Shown: positions 1-8,001 of the stretch, one piece after another
How positions within the stretch are numbered: position 1 is the first letter of the stretch
Layout of the letters: each line of letters opens with the position of its first letter
From: an uncultured bacterium
GTDB taxonomy: Bacteria; Pseudomonadota; Gammaproteobacteria; Burkholderiales; Burkholderiaceae_E
Direction of reading: 5' to 3'
DNA: 32,272 nucleotides
Assembly (NCBI GenBank): GCA_903866395.1
Contig: CAIPNM010000342.1
Location: 1-32,272 of the forward strand
The notes under the pieces: model-generated
Seen by the model: the letters and a program-made list of their open reading frames with translations, nothing else
The model's database searches: none
What the model was told of the DNA's origin: nothing
Program-made: the position numbers and the translations under genes

Positions 1-25
1 CGACCGAAGGGTCGCGACTGCGGGC

Positions 26-47
26 GGGCGGTGGCGTTACACCGCCC
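26..47 (-). terminator. Hairpin downstream of the thiolase gene
   Basis: A perfect 8-bp inverted repeat (GGGCGGTG / CACCGCCC) with a 6-nt loop lies 18 bases past the thiolase stop codon. A second small hairpin (CGACC-GAAG-GGTCG) sits at 1-14. Neither is followed by a clear T-run in the minus direction, so this is a possible transcript end or 3' stabiliser, not a textbook terminator. Confidence 0.35.
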
Positions 48-64
48 AGTGGCCGCGCCGATCT

Positions 65-1270
65 TTAGAGGCGCTCGACGATGGTGGCAATGCCCATGCC
101 ACCGCCTACGCAAAGCGTGATCAACCCGCGCCGCAACGACCTGCGTTCGAGCTCGTCGATGAGCGTGCCAAGCAGCATGGCACCGGTGGCGCCCAGCGGA
201 TGGCCCATGGCAATTGAACCGCCGTTCACATTGATTTTCTCCGCAGGAACGCCAAGCTCCTGCATATATCGAAGCGGGACGGCGGCAAAGGCTTCATTGA
301 CCTCGAAGAGATCGATGTCATCGATCGTGAGGCCCGCTTTCGCGAGCGCCTTACGGGTGGCGGGCATGGGGCCGGTGAGCATGATGGTTGGGTCGGTGCC
401 GGTCAGCGCCGTGGCCACGATTCGGGCGCGCGGCGTGATGCCGAGCGTGCGGGCGGCGGATTCGTTACCGATCAGAACCAGTGCTGCGCCATCGACGATG
501 CCTGAGGAGTTGCCTGCGTGATGAACATGGCGGATACGTTCGACCTGCGGATACTTGCGTAGCGCCACCGCGTCAAAGCCCATCTGGCCCATCTTTTCAA
601 ACGAGGGCTTCAGCTGCCCCATGGCCTCAAGCGAGGCGTCCGGGCGGATGGTTTCGTCGTGATCAAGAATGGTGAGGCCGATTTCATCGTGCACCGGTAC
701 GATCGACCGCTTGAAGCGGCCGTCGGCGCGTGCGGCAGCCGCCAACCGATGCGAACGAACGCCCCATTCGTCGACCTGCTCGCGCGACCAGTCGTCGAGC
801 GTGGCGATCAGGTCGGCGCCAATGCCCTGCGGAATGAACGCGGTGTCGAGATTGGTTTCGGGGTCCATCATCCAGGCGCCCCCGTCGCTGCCCATGGGCA
901 CCCGCGACATGGATTCGACGCCACCCGCCACGATCAGGTCTTCCCAGCCCGAGCGCACTTTCTGTGCAGCGAGATTGACCGCCTCGAGACCCGAGGCACA
1001 GAACCGATTGATTTGTACGCCTGAGACCCGGAGATCCCACCCTGCGGCCAACGCAGCGGTTTTGGGGATGACCGAACCCTGGTCGCCGACCGGCGACACA
1101 CAGCCCAGAACCACGTCTTCGACCAGCGACGTGTCGAGGTCGTGGCGCGACTGGAGCTCATGCATGAGGGTGGTGAGGAGCTTGACCGGCTTCACCTCGT
1201 GCAGCGAACCGCTGGACTTACCGCGGCCGCGCGGTGTGCGGATGGCATCGAATACGAAGGCCTCGGACAT
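65..1270 (-). CDS. Acetyl-CoA C-acyltransferase (thiolase)
   Basis: This is a 401-residue thiolase, which cleaves 3-ketoacyl-CoA with CoA or condenses two acyl-CoAs in the cytoplasm. The nucleophilic cysteine is C91 in the [11 protein letters not shown] motif, NEAFA is at 325-329, the catalytic histidine is H357 in [10 protein letters not shown], and the second cysteine is C387 in CVGGGMG. The length is normal for the FadA/PhaA family. The ATG at 1270 is chosen because GGAG precedes it by 7 nt and [15 protein letters not shown] is a typical thiolase N-terminus; an upstream in-frame start at 1312 would add an unlikely leader. It diverges from the acyl-CoA dehydrogenase at 1364, so the two probably share a regulatory region and serve one beta-oxidation pathway. 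Chain-length specificity cannot be read from sequence. Confidence 0.93.
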   Translation of the reverse strand: MSEAFVFDAIRTPRGRGKSSGSLHEVKPVKLLTTLMHELQSRHDLDTSLVEDVVLGCVSPVGDQGSVIPKTAALAAGWDLRVSGVQINRFCASGLEAVNLAAQKVRSGWEDLIVAGGVESMSRVPMGSDGGAWMMDPETNLDTAFIPQGIGADLIATLDDWSREQVDEWGVRSHRLAAAARADGRFKRSIVPVHDEIGLTILDHDETIRPDASLEAMGQLKPSFEKMGQMGFDAVALRKYPQVERIRHVHHAGNSSGIVDGAALVLIGNESAARTLGITPRARIVATALTGTDPTIMLTGPMPATRKALAKAGLTIDDIDLFEVNEAFAAVPLRYMQELGVPAEKINVNGGSIAMGHPLGATGAMLLGTLIDELERRSLRRGLITLCVGGGMGIATIVERL

Positions 1271-1363
1271 GACGGTGCTCCAGGTTGACGTGAACGGAGA
1301 GATCGGGCGCAATGCTGACCCGCTTCATCTCCAATCTTACAACCGTTGCCACCGGAGCCGCCG
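1271..1363. promoter_or_regulatory. Divergent intergenic region, thiolase / acyl-CoA dehydrogenase
   Basis: This 93-bp gap must hold the start signals for both divergent genes. Ribosome-binding GGAG elements are visible before each start (one 7 nt before the thiolase ATG, one at 1354-1357 before the dehydrogenase ATG). A -35-like TTGACG is at 1285-1290 for the plus direction, but the hexamer 17 nt later (CGCAAT) is a poor -10. No clear operator was found. Confidence 0.4.
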
Positions 1364-2518
1364 ATGCTGGAAAGAAAGCTGTTCAACGAAGACCACGCGA
1401 TGTTTCGCGACTCGGTTCGCCGCTTTCTTGAAAAAGAGGCGCTGCCCTTTCACGCTGCCTGGGAAGAGCAGGGTTATGTTGATCGCGAGATCTGGCGCAA
1501 GGCCGGTGAGAACGGCTTTCTTTGCAGTTCTATCCCTGAGGAGTGGGGTGGGCCGGGCGCCGATCGGCTTTACTCGGTGATCGTGATGGAGGAGATCGCA
1601 CGGGTGAACGCCACCGGGCTTGGCTTTGTGCTCCACTCGGAGATCGTGGCGCCCTACCTGCTTCGCTACGGCACTGACGAACAGAAGCGGCGGTACCTGC
1701 CCAAAATGGCCTCGGGCGACATGATTGGTGCCATCGCCATGAGCGAGCCGGCCGCGGGCTCCGACCTGCAGGGCGTTCGCACCACAGCGCTTCGCGACGG
1801 CGATCACTACGTACTCAATGGTTCCAAGACCTTCATTACCAACGGCTGGCATGCCGATCTGGTGGTGGTGGTTGCCAAGACCGACCCCGCAGCGGGCGCC
1901 AAAGGCACCAGCCTCTTCCTGATCGAGCGGGGCATGCCGGGGTTTGACAAAGGTCAACGACTGAAGAAGGTGGGTCTCAAGGCGCAGGACACCTCCGAGC
2001 TCTTCTTCAACGATCTGCGGGTGCCGGCCTCGCAGCTGCTCGGCAAGGAGAACCAGGGGTTCATTTATCTGATGCAGGAACTCCCCTGGGAGCGCATGCA
2101 GATAGCGATCGGCGCAGTGGAAAGCGCACAGGCAGCGATCGACTGGACCGTCGACTATGTGAAGAACCGGAAGGTGTTCGGCACCACGGTGGCGAGCTTT
2201 CAGAACACGCGGTTCCGGCTCGCCGAGCTCCAGACCGAGGTACAGATCGCGCGCGTGTTTGTTGACCGCTGCCTCGAGGCACTCATCGAAGACAAGCTCG
2301 ATACCGCCACCGCTTCCATGGCGAAATACTGGTGCAGCGATCTGCAGGGCAAGGTTCTGGACGAATGCGTACAGCTCCATGGCGGGTATGGCTTCATGTG
2401 GGAGTACCCGGTTGCCCGCGCCTGGGCCGACGCCCGCGTCCAGCGTATTTACGGTGGCACCAACGAGATCATGAAGGAACTGATTACCCGTTCGATGGGG
2501 CTCGCGGCACCGAAGTGA
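1364..2518 (+). CDS. Acyl-CoA dehydrogenase
   Basis: This 384-residue FAD-dependent dehydrogenase introduces the alpha-beta double bond in an acyl-CoA and passes electrons to ETF. Visible features are the FAD/substrate-binding AMSEPAAGSDLQG segment (about 126-136), FITNGWHAD in the middle beta domain, and the C-terminal QLHGGYGFMWEYPVAR and RIYGGTNEIMKELI, where E368 is the expected catalytic base. The order and length match the short/medium/long-chain ACAD family. ATG at 1364 is preferred over the in-frame TTG at 1346 because GGAG at 1354-1357 is 6 nt upstream. It precedes the liv-type transporter by 134 nt and is divergent from a thiolase, so it probably oxidises the imported acid after CoA activation. 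The exact substrate is unknown. Confidence 0.94.
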   Translation: MLERKLFNEDHAMFRDSVRRFLEKEALPFHAAWEEQGYVDREIWRKAGENGFLCSSIPEEWGGPGADRLYSVIVMEEIARVNATGLGFVLHSEIVAPYLLRYGTDEQKRRYLPKMASGDMIGAIAMSEPAAGSDLQGVRTTALRDGDHYVLNGSKTFITNGWHADLVVVVAKTDPAAGAKGTSLFLIERGMPGFDKGQRLKKVGLKAQDTSELFFNDLRVPASQLLGKENQGFIYLMQELPWERMQIAIGAVESAQAAIDWTVDYVKNRKVFGTTVASFQNTRFRLAELQTEVQIARVFVDRCLEALIEDKLDTATASMAKYWCSDLQGKVLDECVQLHGGYGFMWEYPVARAWADARVQRIYGGTNEIMKELITRSMGLAAPK

Positions 2519-2530
2519 CCACGGGAATTT

Positions 2531-2559
2531 TTGACGCCCGGCAGCCCCGTCGATAGACT
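2531..2559 (+). promoter_or_regulatory. Candidate sigma-70 promoter for the liv operon
   Basis: TTGACG (2531-2536, 5/6 match to the -35 consensus) is separated by exactly 17 nt from TAGACT (2554-2559, 4/6 match to the -10). It lies in the gap before livH, so the transporter operon could be transcribed independently of the upstream dehydrogenase gene. This is a consensus match by eye only. Confidence 0.45.
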
Positions 2560-2563
2560 CGAC
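2549..2563. promoter_or_regulatory. Dyad overlapping the candidate -10 element (possible operator)
   Basis: GTCGA-TAGAC-TCGAC is a perfect 5-bp inverted repeat whose centre is the first five bases of the -10-like TAGACT. A regulator bound here would block the promoter. The regulator is unknown. Two more small inverted repeats follow: AGCCGC-GTAA-GCGGCT (2576-2591), with a GNRA tetraloop, and GCCGGC-AAT-GCCGGC (2615-2629). Confidence 0.35.
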
Positions 2564-2652
2564 ACCCATCATCAGAGCCGCGTAAGCGGCTTCGATGCCA
2601 ATCAACAGCGGGGCGCCGGCAATGCCGGCAGCCGAAGCGGGACGTGGGGGAC

Positions 2653-3528
2653 ATGGAGTTTCTGCAACTGGCGATCGGTGGTGTCGCAATGGGCTGCATT
2701 TACGCGCTCATTGCGCTTGGCTTTGTATTGATCTACAAGGCCACCGAAGTGGTGAATTTTGCGCAGGGCGATGTGATGATGCTGGGCGCCTTTGTCGCGT
2801 TCACTTTCGCAAGCCTCTGGCAGTTGCCGTTTGCACTGGCGGTTGCAATGACCCTCGCGGTGTTGGTGGCCGTTGGCGCATTGTTTGACCGGTTTTTGCT
2901 GCGGCCAATCATCGGTCAGCCCACGTTTTCCGCGGTGATGGTCACCATCGGTATTGGCTTTGTCGCCCGCGGGATCGCCACCATGGTCCCCGGCTGGGGG
3001 ACTGACACTCATGCGCTCAAGGCGCCCTGGTCTGACAGCACGATCCATTTGGGCTCGCTGGTCGTGTCATCCGATGACCTGGCGATCATTGCGCTCACTG
3101 CAGCGCTCTGCTTGGTGTTGTGGCTTTTTTTCAGCCGCACCCGCATCGGTATCGCCATGCAGGCGAGTTCGCAGAACCAGCTGGCGGCCTACTACATGGG
3201 AATTCCGGTGCGCCGCATCAACACGCTGATATGGGGCATTTCCGCAGGCATCGCAGCCTTCGCGGCGGTGCTGCTGGCGCCGGTCACCTTTGTGCATTCC
3301 AACATGGGGTTCGTGGGCCTGAAGGCGTTTCCGGCCGCCGTGGTGGGGGGCTTTGGCAGCATCCCCGGTGCGATCGTTGGCGGTCTGATCATTGGCCTGG
3401 TTGAGGCATTCGCAGGCTTCTATCTGCCCGAGGGCTTCAAAAGCGTGGCAGCCTACATCGTGGTGCTGATTGTGCTGGTGGTTCGTCCCTCGGGCATCTT
3501 TGCCGAGATGCGGCGTAAGAAGGTCTGA
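2653..3528 (+). CDS. livH: LivH-type ABC transporter permease
   Basis: This 291-residue, very hydrophobic protein belongs to the branched-chain amino acid permease family (LivH). The N-terminal MGCIYALIALGFVLIYKATEVVNFAQG segment is highly characteristic of the family; further membrane segments follow, as does the AFPAAVVGGFGSIPGAIVGG stretch that contacts the ATPase. It would form the inner-membrane channel together with LivM. ATG at 2653 is taken; a GTG 9 nt upstream (2644) is also possible because the purine-rich stretch before it is ambiguous. It heads a run livH-livM-livG-livF-acyl-CoA ligase-binding protein. The symbol gives the family; genes around it suggest the cargo is an organic acid rather than leucine, which is inference. 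Confidence 0.93.
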   Translation: MEFLQLAIGGVAMGCIYALIALGFVLIYKATEVVNFAQGDVMMLGAFVAFTFASLWQLPFALAVAMTLAVLVAVGALFDRFLLRPIIGQPTFSAVMVTIGIGFVARGIATMVPGWGTDTHALKAPWSDSTIHLGSLVVSSDDLAIIALTAALCLVLWLFFSRTRIGIAMQASSQNQLAAYYMGIPVRRINTLIWGISAGIAAFAAVLLAPVTFVHSNMGFVGLKAFPAAVVGGFGSIPGAIVGGLIIGLVEAFAGFYLPEGFKSVAAYIVVLIVLVVRPSGIFAEMRRKKV

Positions 3529-3540
3529 GGCGGCCATCGC

Positions 3541-4617
3541 ATGCGATTCATTTTCAAGACCCGATACGAGCAGGATCTACAGCTGTTTCGTGACCGCACC
3601 GAAGCGGGCTGGTACGGGCTCCTTCTGGTGGTTCTGCTGGCTGCGCCGTTTGTCGTGCCCGAATACTGGCGCGCGCAGCTGGTATTCATTTACATCTGGG
3701 GCATTGTCGGCTTTGGCCTCATGCTGCTCAGCGGCTTTACCGGCCAGCTCTCCATGGGACATGCGGCTTTCCTTGCGATCGGCGCTTATACCGAGACGCT
3801 GCTGCAGGCGGCCGGTTGGCCGTTTCTGCTGAGTGCGCCCGCTTCGATTCTGCTCGCGGCCGCGGCAGGCATCCTGATCGGGGTGCCTGCGCTGCGACTC
3901 ACGGGCATTTATCTGGCCATTGCCACGCTCGCCTTCGGTTTCATCGTCGAGGAGGTGCTCGCGCGCTGGGAGTCGCTCACTGCGGGCAACTCCGGGCTGA
4001 TGGTGCCACCGCTTAATCTGGCGGGTAGCCCACTCACCGGCTCAAACAGCTTTTACTACCTGTGTCTCGTATGCATCGTGCTGGTGGCGCTTGTCGTACG
4101 CAACCTGCTGCGTGCCCCCACCGGTCGCGCCTTCATCGCCATCCGCGACTCAGAAATCTCGGCGCAGAGCATGGGTGTGAATCTGGCCCGCTACAAGACG
4201 CTGAGTTTTGCGCTATCGGCCGGCATTACCGGCCTGGCTGGCGCGCTTTATGCCCACCAGATCCGCTTCATCAGTCCCGAGCAGTTCACGTTGTTTCTGT
4301 CGATTGAGTTCCTCATGATGATCGTGATTGGTGGCATGGGGTCGCTGCACGGCGCGGTGTTCGGGGCAATTTTCATGATCGTGCTGCCTGAGTTGATCGC
4401 CATTACCAAAGACTATCTCCCGCAGGTGGTAGCCGAACAGACCGGGCTCAAGTCCACCGTGTTTGGCGTGCTCATGATTCTTTTCGTCCTGTTTGAACCG
4501 TTGGGTCTCTATGGACGATGGGTGAAGATCCGCACCTGGTTCTCCCTCTTTCCGATGTACAAGGCCGGCATGTTCAAGCGCCAGAAGACGTACCAGAAGT
4601 CGGAGCGGGTGCACTGA
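3541..4617 (+). CDS. livM: LivM-type ABC transporter permease
   Basis: This 358-residue protein is the second membrane subunit of a HAAT-family transporter. It has a polar N-terminus of about 20 residues, then membrane segments, and contains the family hallmarks GLMLLSGFTGQLSMGHAAF (about 60-78), GIYLAIATLAFGFIVEE and GGMGSLHGAVFGA. The C-terminus is long and basic (FKRQKTYQKSERVH), as is common in Burkholderiales homologues next to an acyl-CoA ligase. It starts 12 nt after livH and its TGA overlaps the livG ATG by one base, which points to translational coupling. It pairs with LivH; the substrate is not readable from the permease. Confidence 0.93.
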   Translation: MRFIFKTRYEQDLQLFRDRTEAGWYGLLLVVLLAAPFVVPEYWRAQLVFIYIWGIVGFGLMLLSGFTGQLSMGHAAFLAIGAYTETLLQAAGWPFLLSAPASILLAAAAGILIGVPALRLTGIYLAIATLAFGFIVEEVLARWESLTAGNSGLMVPPLNLAGSPLTGSNSFYYLCLVCIVLVALVVRNLLRAPTGRAFIAIRDSEISAQSMGVNLARYKTLSFALSAGITGLAGALYAHQIRFISPEQFTLFLSIEFLMMIVIGGMGSLHGAVFGAIFMIVLPELIAITKDYLPQVVAEQTGLKSTVFGVLMILFVLFEPLGLYGRWVKIRTWFSLFPMYKAGMFKRQKTYQKSERVH

Positions 4618-5375
4618 TGGAACTGCTTCGCGTCGAACAACTCACCAAACGCTTCGGTGGCCTCACGGCGGTCGATGATGTGAGTTTTGGTGTGCGCGAG
4701 GGCGAGATCTACACCATCATCGGTCCTAACGGCGCAGGCAAGACCACCATCTTCAATCTGGTGAGCCTGATTTATCCGGCGAGCGCCGGACGGATTGTGT
4801 ATCGCGGGGAAGACCTGGCAGCGCTTGCGCCCGATAGGGTGGTCTCGCGTGGCATCGGCCGCACATTTCAGAACATCGAACTGTTCGAGCACGCCACGGT
4901 GCTTCAGAACCTATTAATTGGCTGCCATGCCCAGGCGCAGCCGAACTTCATTGCTGAAATGCTCTTCCTGCCCTCGGTCCGGCGTCGCGAGGTCGAGCAT
5001 CGGCGTCGGGTAGAGAAGATCATCGACTTTCTCGATCTGCAGGTGCACCGGGACAGTCGGGTGGCGGGGCTGCCCTACGGCGTTCGCAAAGTGGTGGAGC
5101 TGGCACGGGCGCTCTGTGCGCAGCCCAAGCTGCTGCTGCTCGATGAACCCTCGTCGGGGCTCAATGTCGAGGAAACCGACGACATGGCCTACTGGATTCA
5201 GGACATTCGTGATCTGCTGGGGATCACGGTGCTGATGGTCGAGCATGACATGAGCCTGGTATCGCGCGTGTCTGATCGGGTGCTCGCGGTGAACTATGGC
5301 AAGGTGCTGGCCGAGGGTTCCCCTGCGGAAGTTCAATCGCATCCCGATGTCATTGCGGCTTACCTCGGAGACTGA
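4617..5375 (+). CDS. livG: LivG-type ABC transporter ATP-binding protein
   Basis: This 252-residue cytoplasmic ATPase drives the LivHM permease. Walker A is GPNGAGKT (36-43), the Q-loop region is RTFQNIELF, Walker B is LLLLDEPSSGLN, and the switch histidine is in MVEHDMSLV. The ABC signature reads LPYGVRK instead of LSGGQ; the LivG branch usually has a LSYG-type signature, so this is a mild variant. The GLTAVDDVSFGV N-terminus is typical of LivG. ATG at 4617 (TGATG overlap with livM) is used because an upstream start would only translate the livM tail in another frame. It works as a heterodimer with LivF. Confidence 0.93.
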   Translation: MELLRVEQLTKRFGGLTAVDDVSFGVREGEIYTIIGPNGAGKTTIFNLVSLIYPASAGRIVYRGEDLAALAPDRVVSRGIGRTFQNIELFEHATVLQNLLIGCHAQAQPNFIAEMLFLPSVRRREVEHRRRVEKIIDFLDLQVHRDSRVAGLPYGVRKVVELARALCAQPKLLLLDEPSSGLNVEETDDMAYWIQDIRDLLGITVLMVEHDMSLVSRVSDRVLAVNYGKVLAEGSPAEVQSHPDVIAAYLGD

Positions 5376-5379
5376 GCGC

Positions 5380-6156
5380 GTGACCGACGACGTGATTCTG
5401 CGGCTGTCGAACATCGAGTCGAGCTACGGCCCGGTGCAGGCGATTCGGGGTGTGAGCCTGGAAGTCCGGCGCGGTTCGATCGTCACCGTGCTCGGCGCCA
5501 ACGGCGCAGGCAAGACCACCATCCTGAAAACCATTTCCGGGATCATCGATCCGCAGAAGGGAACGGTATGGTTCGACGGCGAGGACATCCAGTGCCGCGA
5601 TCCCGATTGGGTGGTTCGGCGCGGAATCAGCCACGTGCCCGAGGGGCGCGAGGTATTTCCCATGTTGTCGGTGCGTGACAACCTGATGATGGGCGCTTTC
5701 ACGCGGCGCGATTCCGCCGGTGTAGCGGCCGATATCGAACGGATGTACGGCTACTTTCCCATTCTTCGCGAACGCGCGGCCCAGGAGGCTGGTCAGCTCT
5801 CGGGGGGGCAGCAACAGATGCTCGCCATTGCACGGGCACTCATGTCGCGGCCGCGCCTGCTGCTTCTCGATGAGCCCAGCCTGGGGCTGAGCCCCAAGCT
5901 CACCAAGGAGATTTTTGCGATCGTCAAGCGGGTCAATCGCGAGGAAGGCACCACCATGTTGCTGGTTGAGCAAAACGCCAGCATTGCGCTCGCCACCGCT
6001 GATTTCGGCTATGTGCTCGAGGTGGGTCGGGTGGTGATGGAAGACCACTGCGAGGCGCTGCTCCGCAAAGACGACATCCGTGAGTTTTACCTGGGCATGA
6101 AGGCAGAGTCGGCGCGCGGCGAACGTCGCTGGAAGAAGAAAAAGCAATGGCGATGA
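5380..6156 (+). CDS. livF: LivF-type ABC transporter ATP-binding protein
   Basis: This 258-residue second ATPase has Walker A GANGAGKT (39-46), HVPEGREVFPMLSVRDNL, which is diagnostic of LivF, the canonical LSGGQQQML signature and Walker B LLLLDEPSLGLSP. The start is taken as GTG 5380, 4 nt after the livG stop and 9 nt after a GGAG within the livG end; earlier in-frame starts would overlap livG by 80 bases. The C-terminus carries a lysine-rich tail (RRWKKKKQWR) beyond the usual LivF end, and its last codons overlap the acyl-CoA ligase start. With LivG it powers uptake through LivHM. Confidence 0.92.
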   Translation: MTDDVILRLSNIESSYGPVQAIRGVSLEVRRGSIVTVLGANGAGKTTILKTISGIIDPQKGTVWFDGEDIQCRDPDWVVRRGISHVPEGREVFPMLSVRDNLMMGAFTRRDSAGVAADIERMYGYFPILRERAAQEAGQLSGGQQQMLAIARALMSRPRLLLLDEPSLGLSPKLTKEIFAIVKRVNREEGTTMLLVEQNASIALATADFGYVLEVGRVVMEDHCEALLRKDDIREFYLGMKAESARGERRWKKKKQWR

Positions 6157-7988
6157 TGGCGACTCAAACTGCACGCCCGCAGGGCGAGACCGTCGGGCGC
6201 AAGTTTTGGCACGCGGTGCAGCTGCGAGGCGACCGGATCGCGCTGCGCCAGAAGGTGCTGGGCATCTGGGAAGAGCAATCCTGGCGCGATCTGGGTGGGC
6301 ACGCCCGGCGAATCGCCATGGCGTTGGCGGCAGACGGTGTACAGCCTGGCGAGGTCGCGGCAATCCTTGCCAACACTCGCCGAGAGTGGAGCTATGCCGA
6401 CTACGGCATTCTTCTCGCGGGCGGGGTATCGAGTGGCATCTATCCCACCGATGCGGCCTCTCAGGTTCACTACCTGTGCGCCGATTCCGCGGCCCGGGTG
6501 CTGTTCGTTGAAGATGATGAGCAACTCGACAAAGTGCTCGAGGTGCGCGACCGGCTCCCCTTGCTGTCCCGGGTGGTGGTGTTCGATATGGAAGGGCTTG
6601 AACGCCTCGACGACCCGATGGTGATGAGCCTCGAGGCGTTTGAGGCGCGCGGGGCGGCCCATGATGAAGCGAACCCTGATGAGTTCGAGCGCCGACTTGC
6701 CGCGCGCGGCCCGCATGATCTGGCCATTCTGATTTACACCTCGGGCACCACCGGCAAGCCGAAGGGGGCGATGCTCTCGCATAGGAATCTGTGCTCGGTG
6801 ATGGAGCGCTTTGCGCCTGAGTTATCGGCTGACGAGAACGACGACAAGATGGCTTTTTTGCCGCTTTGCCACGTTGCCGAGCGAATGGTCGGCCAGTTTC
6901 TGTCGCTTGAAACTGGAGCCCGGTTGAACTACGTTGAAAACCCGGAAACCATTGCCGAGAACATTCGCGAGATCGCACCCTCCATCATTCTGTGTGTGCC
7001 GCGCGTCTGGGAAAAATTCTATTCCGCGGTATCCATTCGGCTCCGCGAGGCCACGCCACTTCAGCGCTGGGCCTATGGTGTGGCACTTTCGATCGGTTAT
7101 CGCGTGGCTGATCGAAGGCTCTCCGGTCAGCCGGTGGGAGCCGGGCTCCTCGCGGCTTTCGGGCTGGCCCGTTTTCTGGTGCTGAACAACATCCGCAAGG
7201 CGATCGGCGTGAACCGCATGCGCTGGGCGATCAGCGGCGCGGCACCCATCTCGCCCGAACTCATTCGCTGGTATCACGCGCTTGGCGTTCCGCTCTACGA
7301 AGGCTGGGGTATGTCGGAGACCACCGCAGGGGGATCGCTCAATCTCCCTGGCGCCATCCGCCTGGGCACCATCGGTCGTCCTCAGCCCTGGGCGGAAATG
7401 AAAGTGTCGGCAGAGGGCGAGATCCTGATCCGTGGCGATAGCGTCTTCATGGGATATCTCAATCAGCCCGACAAAACCGCCGAGGCCATTGATTCCGAAG
7501 GGTGGCTGCACACGGGCGATGTTGGAACAGTCGATGAGGATGGGTTCTTCCGGATCACCGATCGGATGAAGGACATCATCATCACGGCAGGCGGCAAGAA
7601 CATCACGCCCTCAGAAATTGAGAACGAGCTCAAGTTTTCGCCCTACATCACCGATGCCGTGGTGATCGGTGACCGGCGGGCGTTCCTGACCGCCCTTGTC
7701 ATGATTGATCATGAAAACGTTGAGCGCTTTGCGCAGGAGCTCAACGTGCCGTTTACCAACTTTCAGAGCCTGTGCCGCACCCGAGAAGTTCAGGAACTGA
7801 TCCAGGGCGAGGTGGACCGTGTGAACGCCAAATTCGCGCGCGTGGAGCAGGTGAAGAAATTCCGTTTGATCGAACACAAGCTCACCGCTGAAGACGAGGA
7901 GCTCACGCCCACCATGAAGTTGAAACGTAAGCTGGTCAATGAAAAGTATCGTGATCTGATTGAATCGATGTACTCTGCAAAATCCTGA
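6147..7988 (+). CDS. AMP-forming long-chain-type acyl-CoA ligase
   Basis: This 613-residue ANL-superfamily enzyme activates a carboxylic acid with ATP to an acyl-adenylate and then to acyl-CoA. Visible motifs are the P-loop IYTSGTTGKPKGAM (196-209), YEGWGMSETTAG (384-395), HTGDVGTVDEDGFFRITDRM (455-474) and the hinge plus lysine region DIIITAGGKNITPSEIEN (476-493). Length and insertions fit the FadD15-like long-chain/AMP-ligase branch. Start 6147 overlaps livF by 10 nt; ATGs at 6153 and 6156 are equally close to the purine-rich GGAAGAAG. Sitting inside the transporter operon, it probably traps the imported acid as a CoA thioester. The substrate could be a fatty, alicyclic or aromatic acid. 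Confidence 0.92.
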   Translation: MAMMATQTARPQGETVGRKFWHAVQLRGDRIALRQKVLGIWEEQSWRDLGGHARRIAMALAADGVQPGEVAAILANTRREWSYADYGILLAGGVSSGIYPTDAASQVHYLCADSAARVLFVEDDEQLDKVLEVRDRLPLLSRVVVFDMEGLERLDDPMVMSLEAFEARGAAHDEANPDEFERRLAARGPHDLAILIYTSGTTGKPKGAMLSHRNLCSVMERFAPELSADENDDKMAFLPLCHVAERMVGQFLSLETGARLNYVENPETIAENIREIAPSIILCVPRVWEKFYSAVSIRLREATPLQRWAYGVALSIGYRVADRRLSGQPVGAGLLAAFGLARFLVLNNIRKAIGVNRMRWAISGAAPISPELIRWYHALGVPLYEGWGMSETTAGGSLNLPGAIRLGTIGRPQPWAEMKVSAEGEILIRGDSVFMGYLNQPDKTAEAIDSEGWLHTGDVGTVDEDGFFRITDRMKDIIITAGGKNITPSEIENELKFSPYITDAVVIGDRRAFLTALVMIDHENVERFAQELNVPFTNFQSLCRTREVQELIQGEVDRVNAKFARVEQVKKFRLIEHKLTAEDEELTPTMKLKRKLVNEKYRDLIESMYSAKS

Positions 7989-7993
7989 AGGAG
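7988..7993 (+). promoter_or_regulatory. Ribosome binding site of the substrate-binding protein gene
   Basis: AAGGAG is the strongest Shine-Dalgarno sequence in this operon. It overlaps the ligase TGA stop by one base and lies 8 nt before ATG 8002, which fixes that start. The strong site fits the need for excess periplasmic binding protein over the membrane parts. Confidence 0.7.
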
Positions 7994-8001
7994 ACAACAC
8001 C

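Noticed and set aside
1337-2689. Minus-strand open frame of 450 codons opposite the acyl-CoA dehydrogenase
   Set aside because: It is the antisense shadow of a clear gene in GC-rich DNA, with a composition (His, Gln and Arg rich) unlike any family I recognise.
5350-6978. Minus-strand open frame of 542 codons opposite livF and the acyl-CoA ligase
   Set aside because: It covers two certain plus-strand genes and their overlap, is Arg/Pro/Ser rich and shows no motif.
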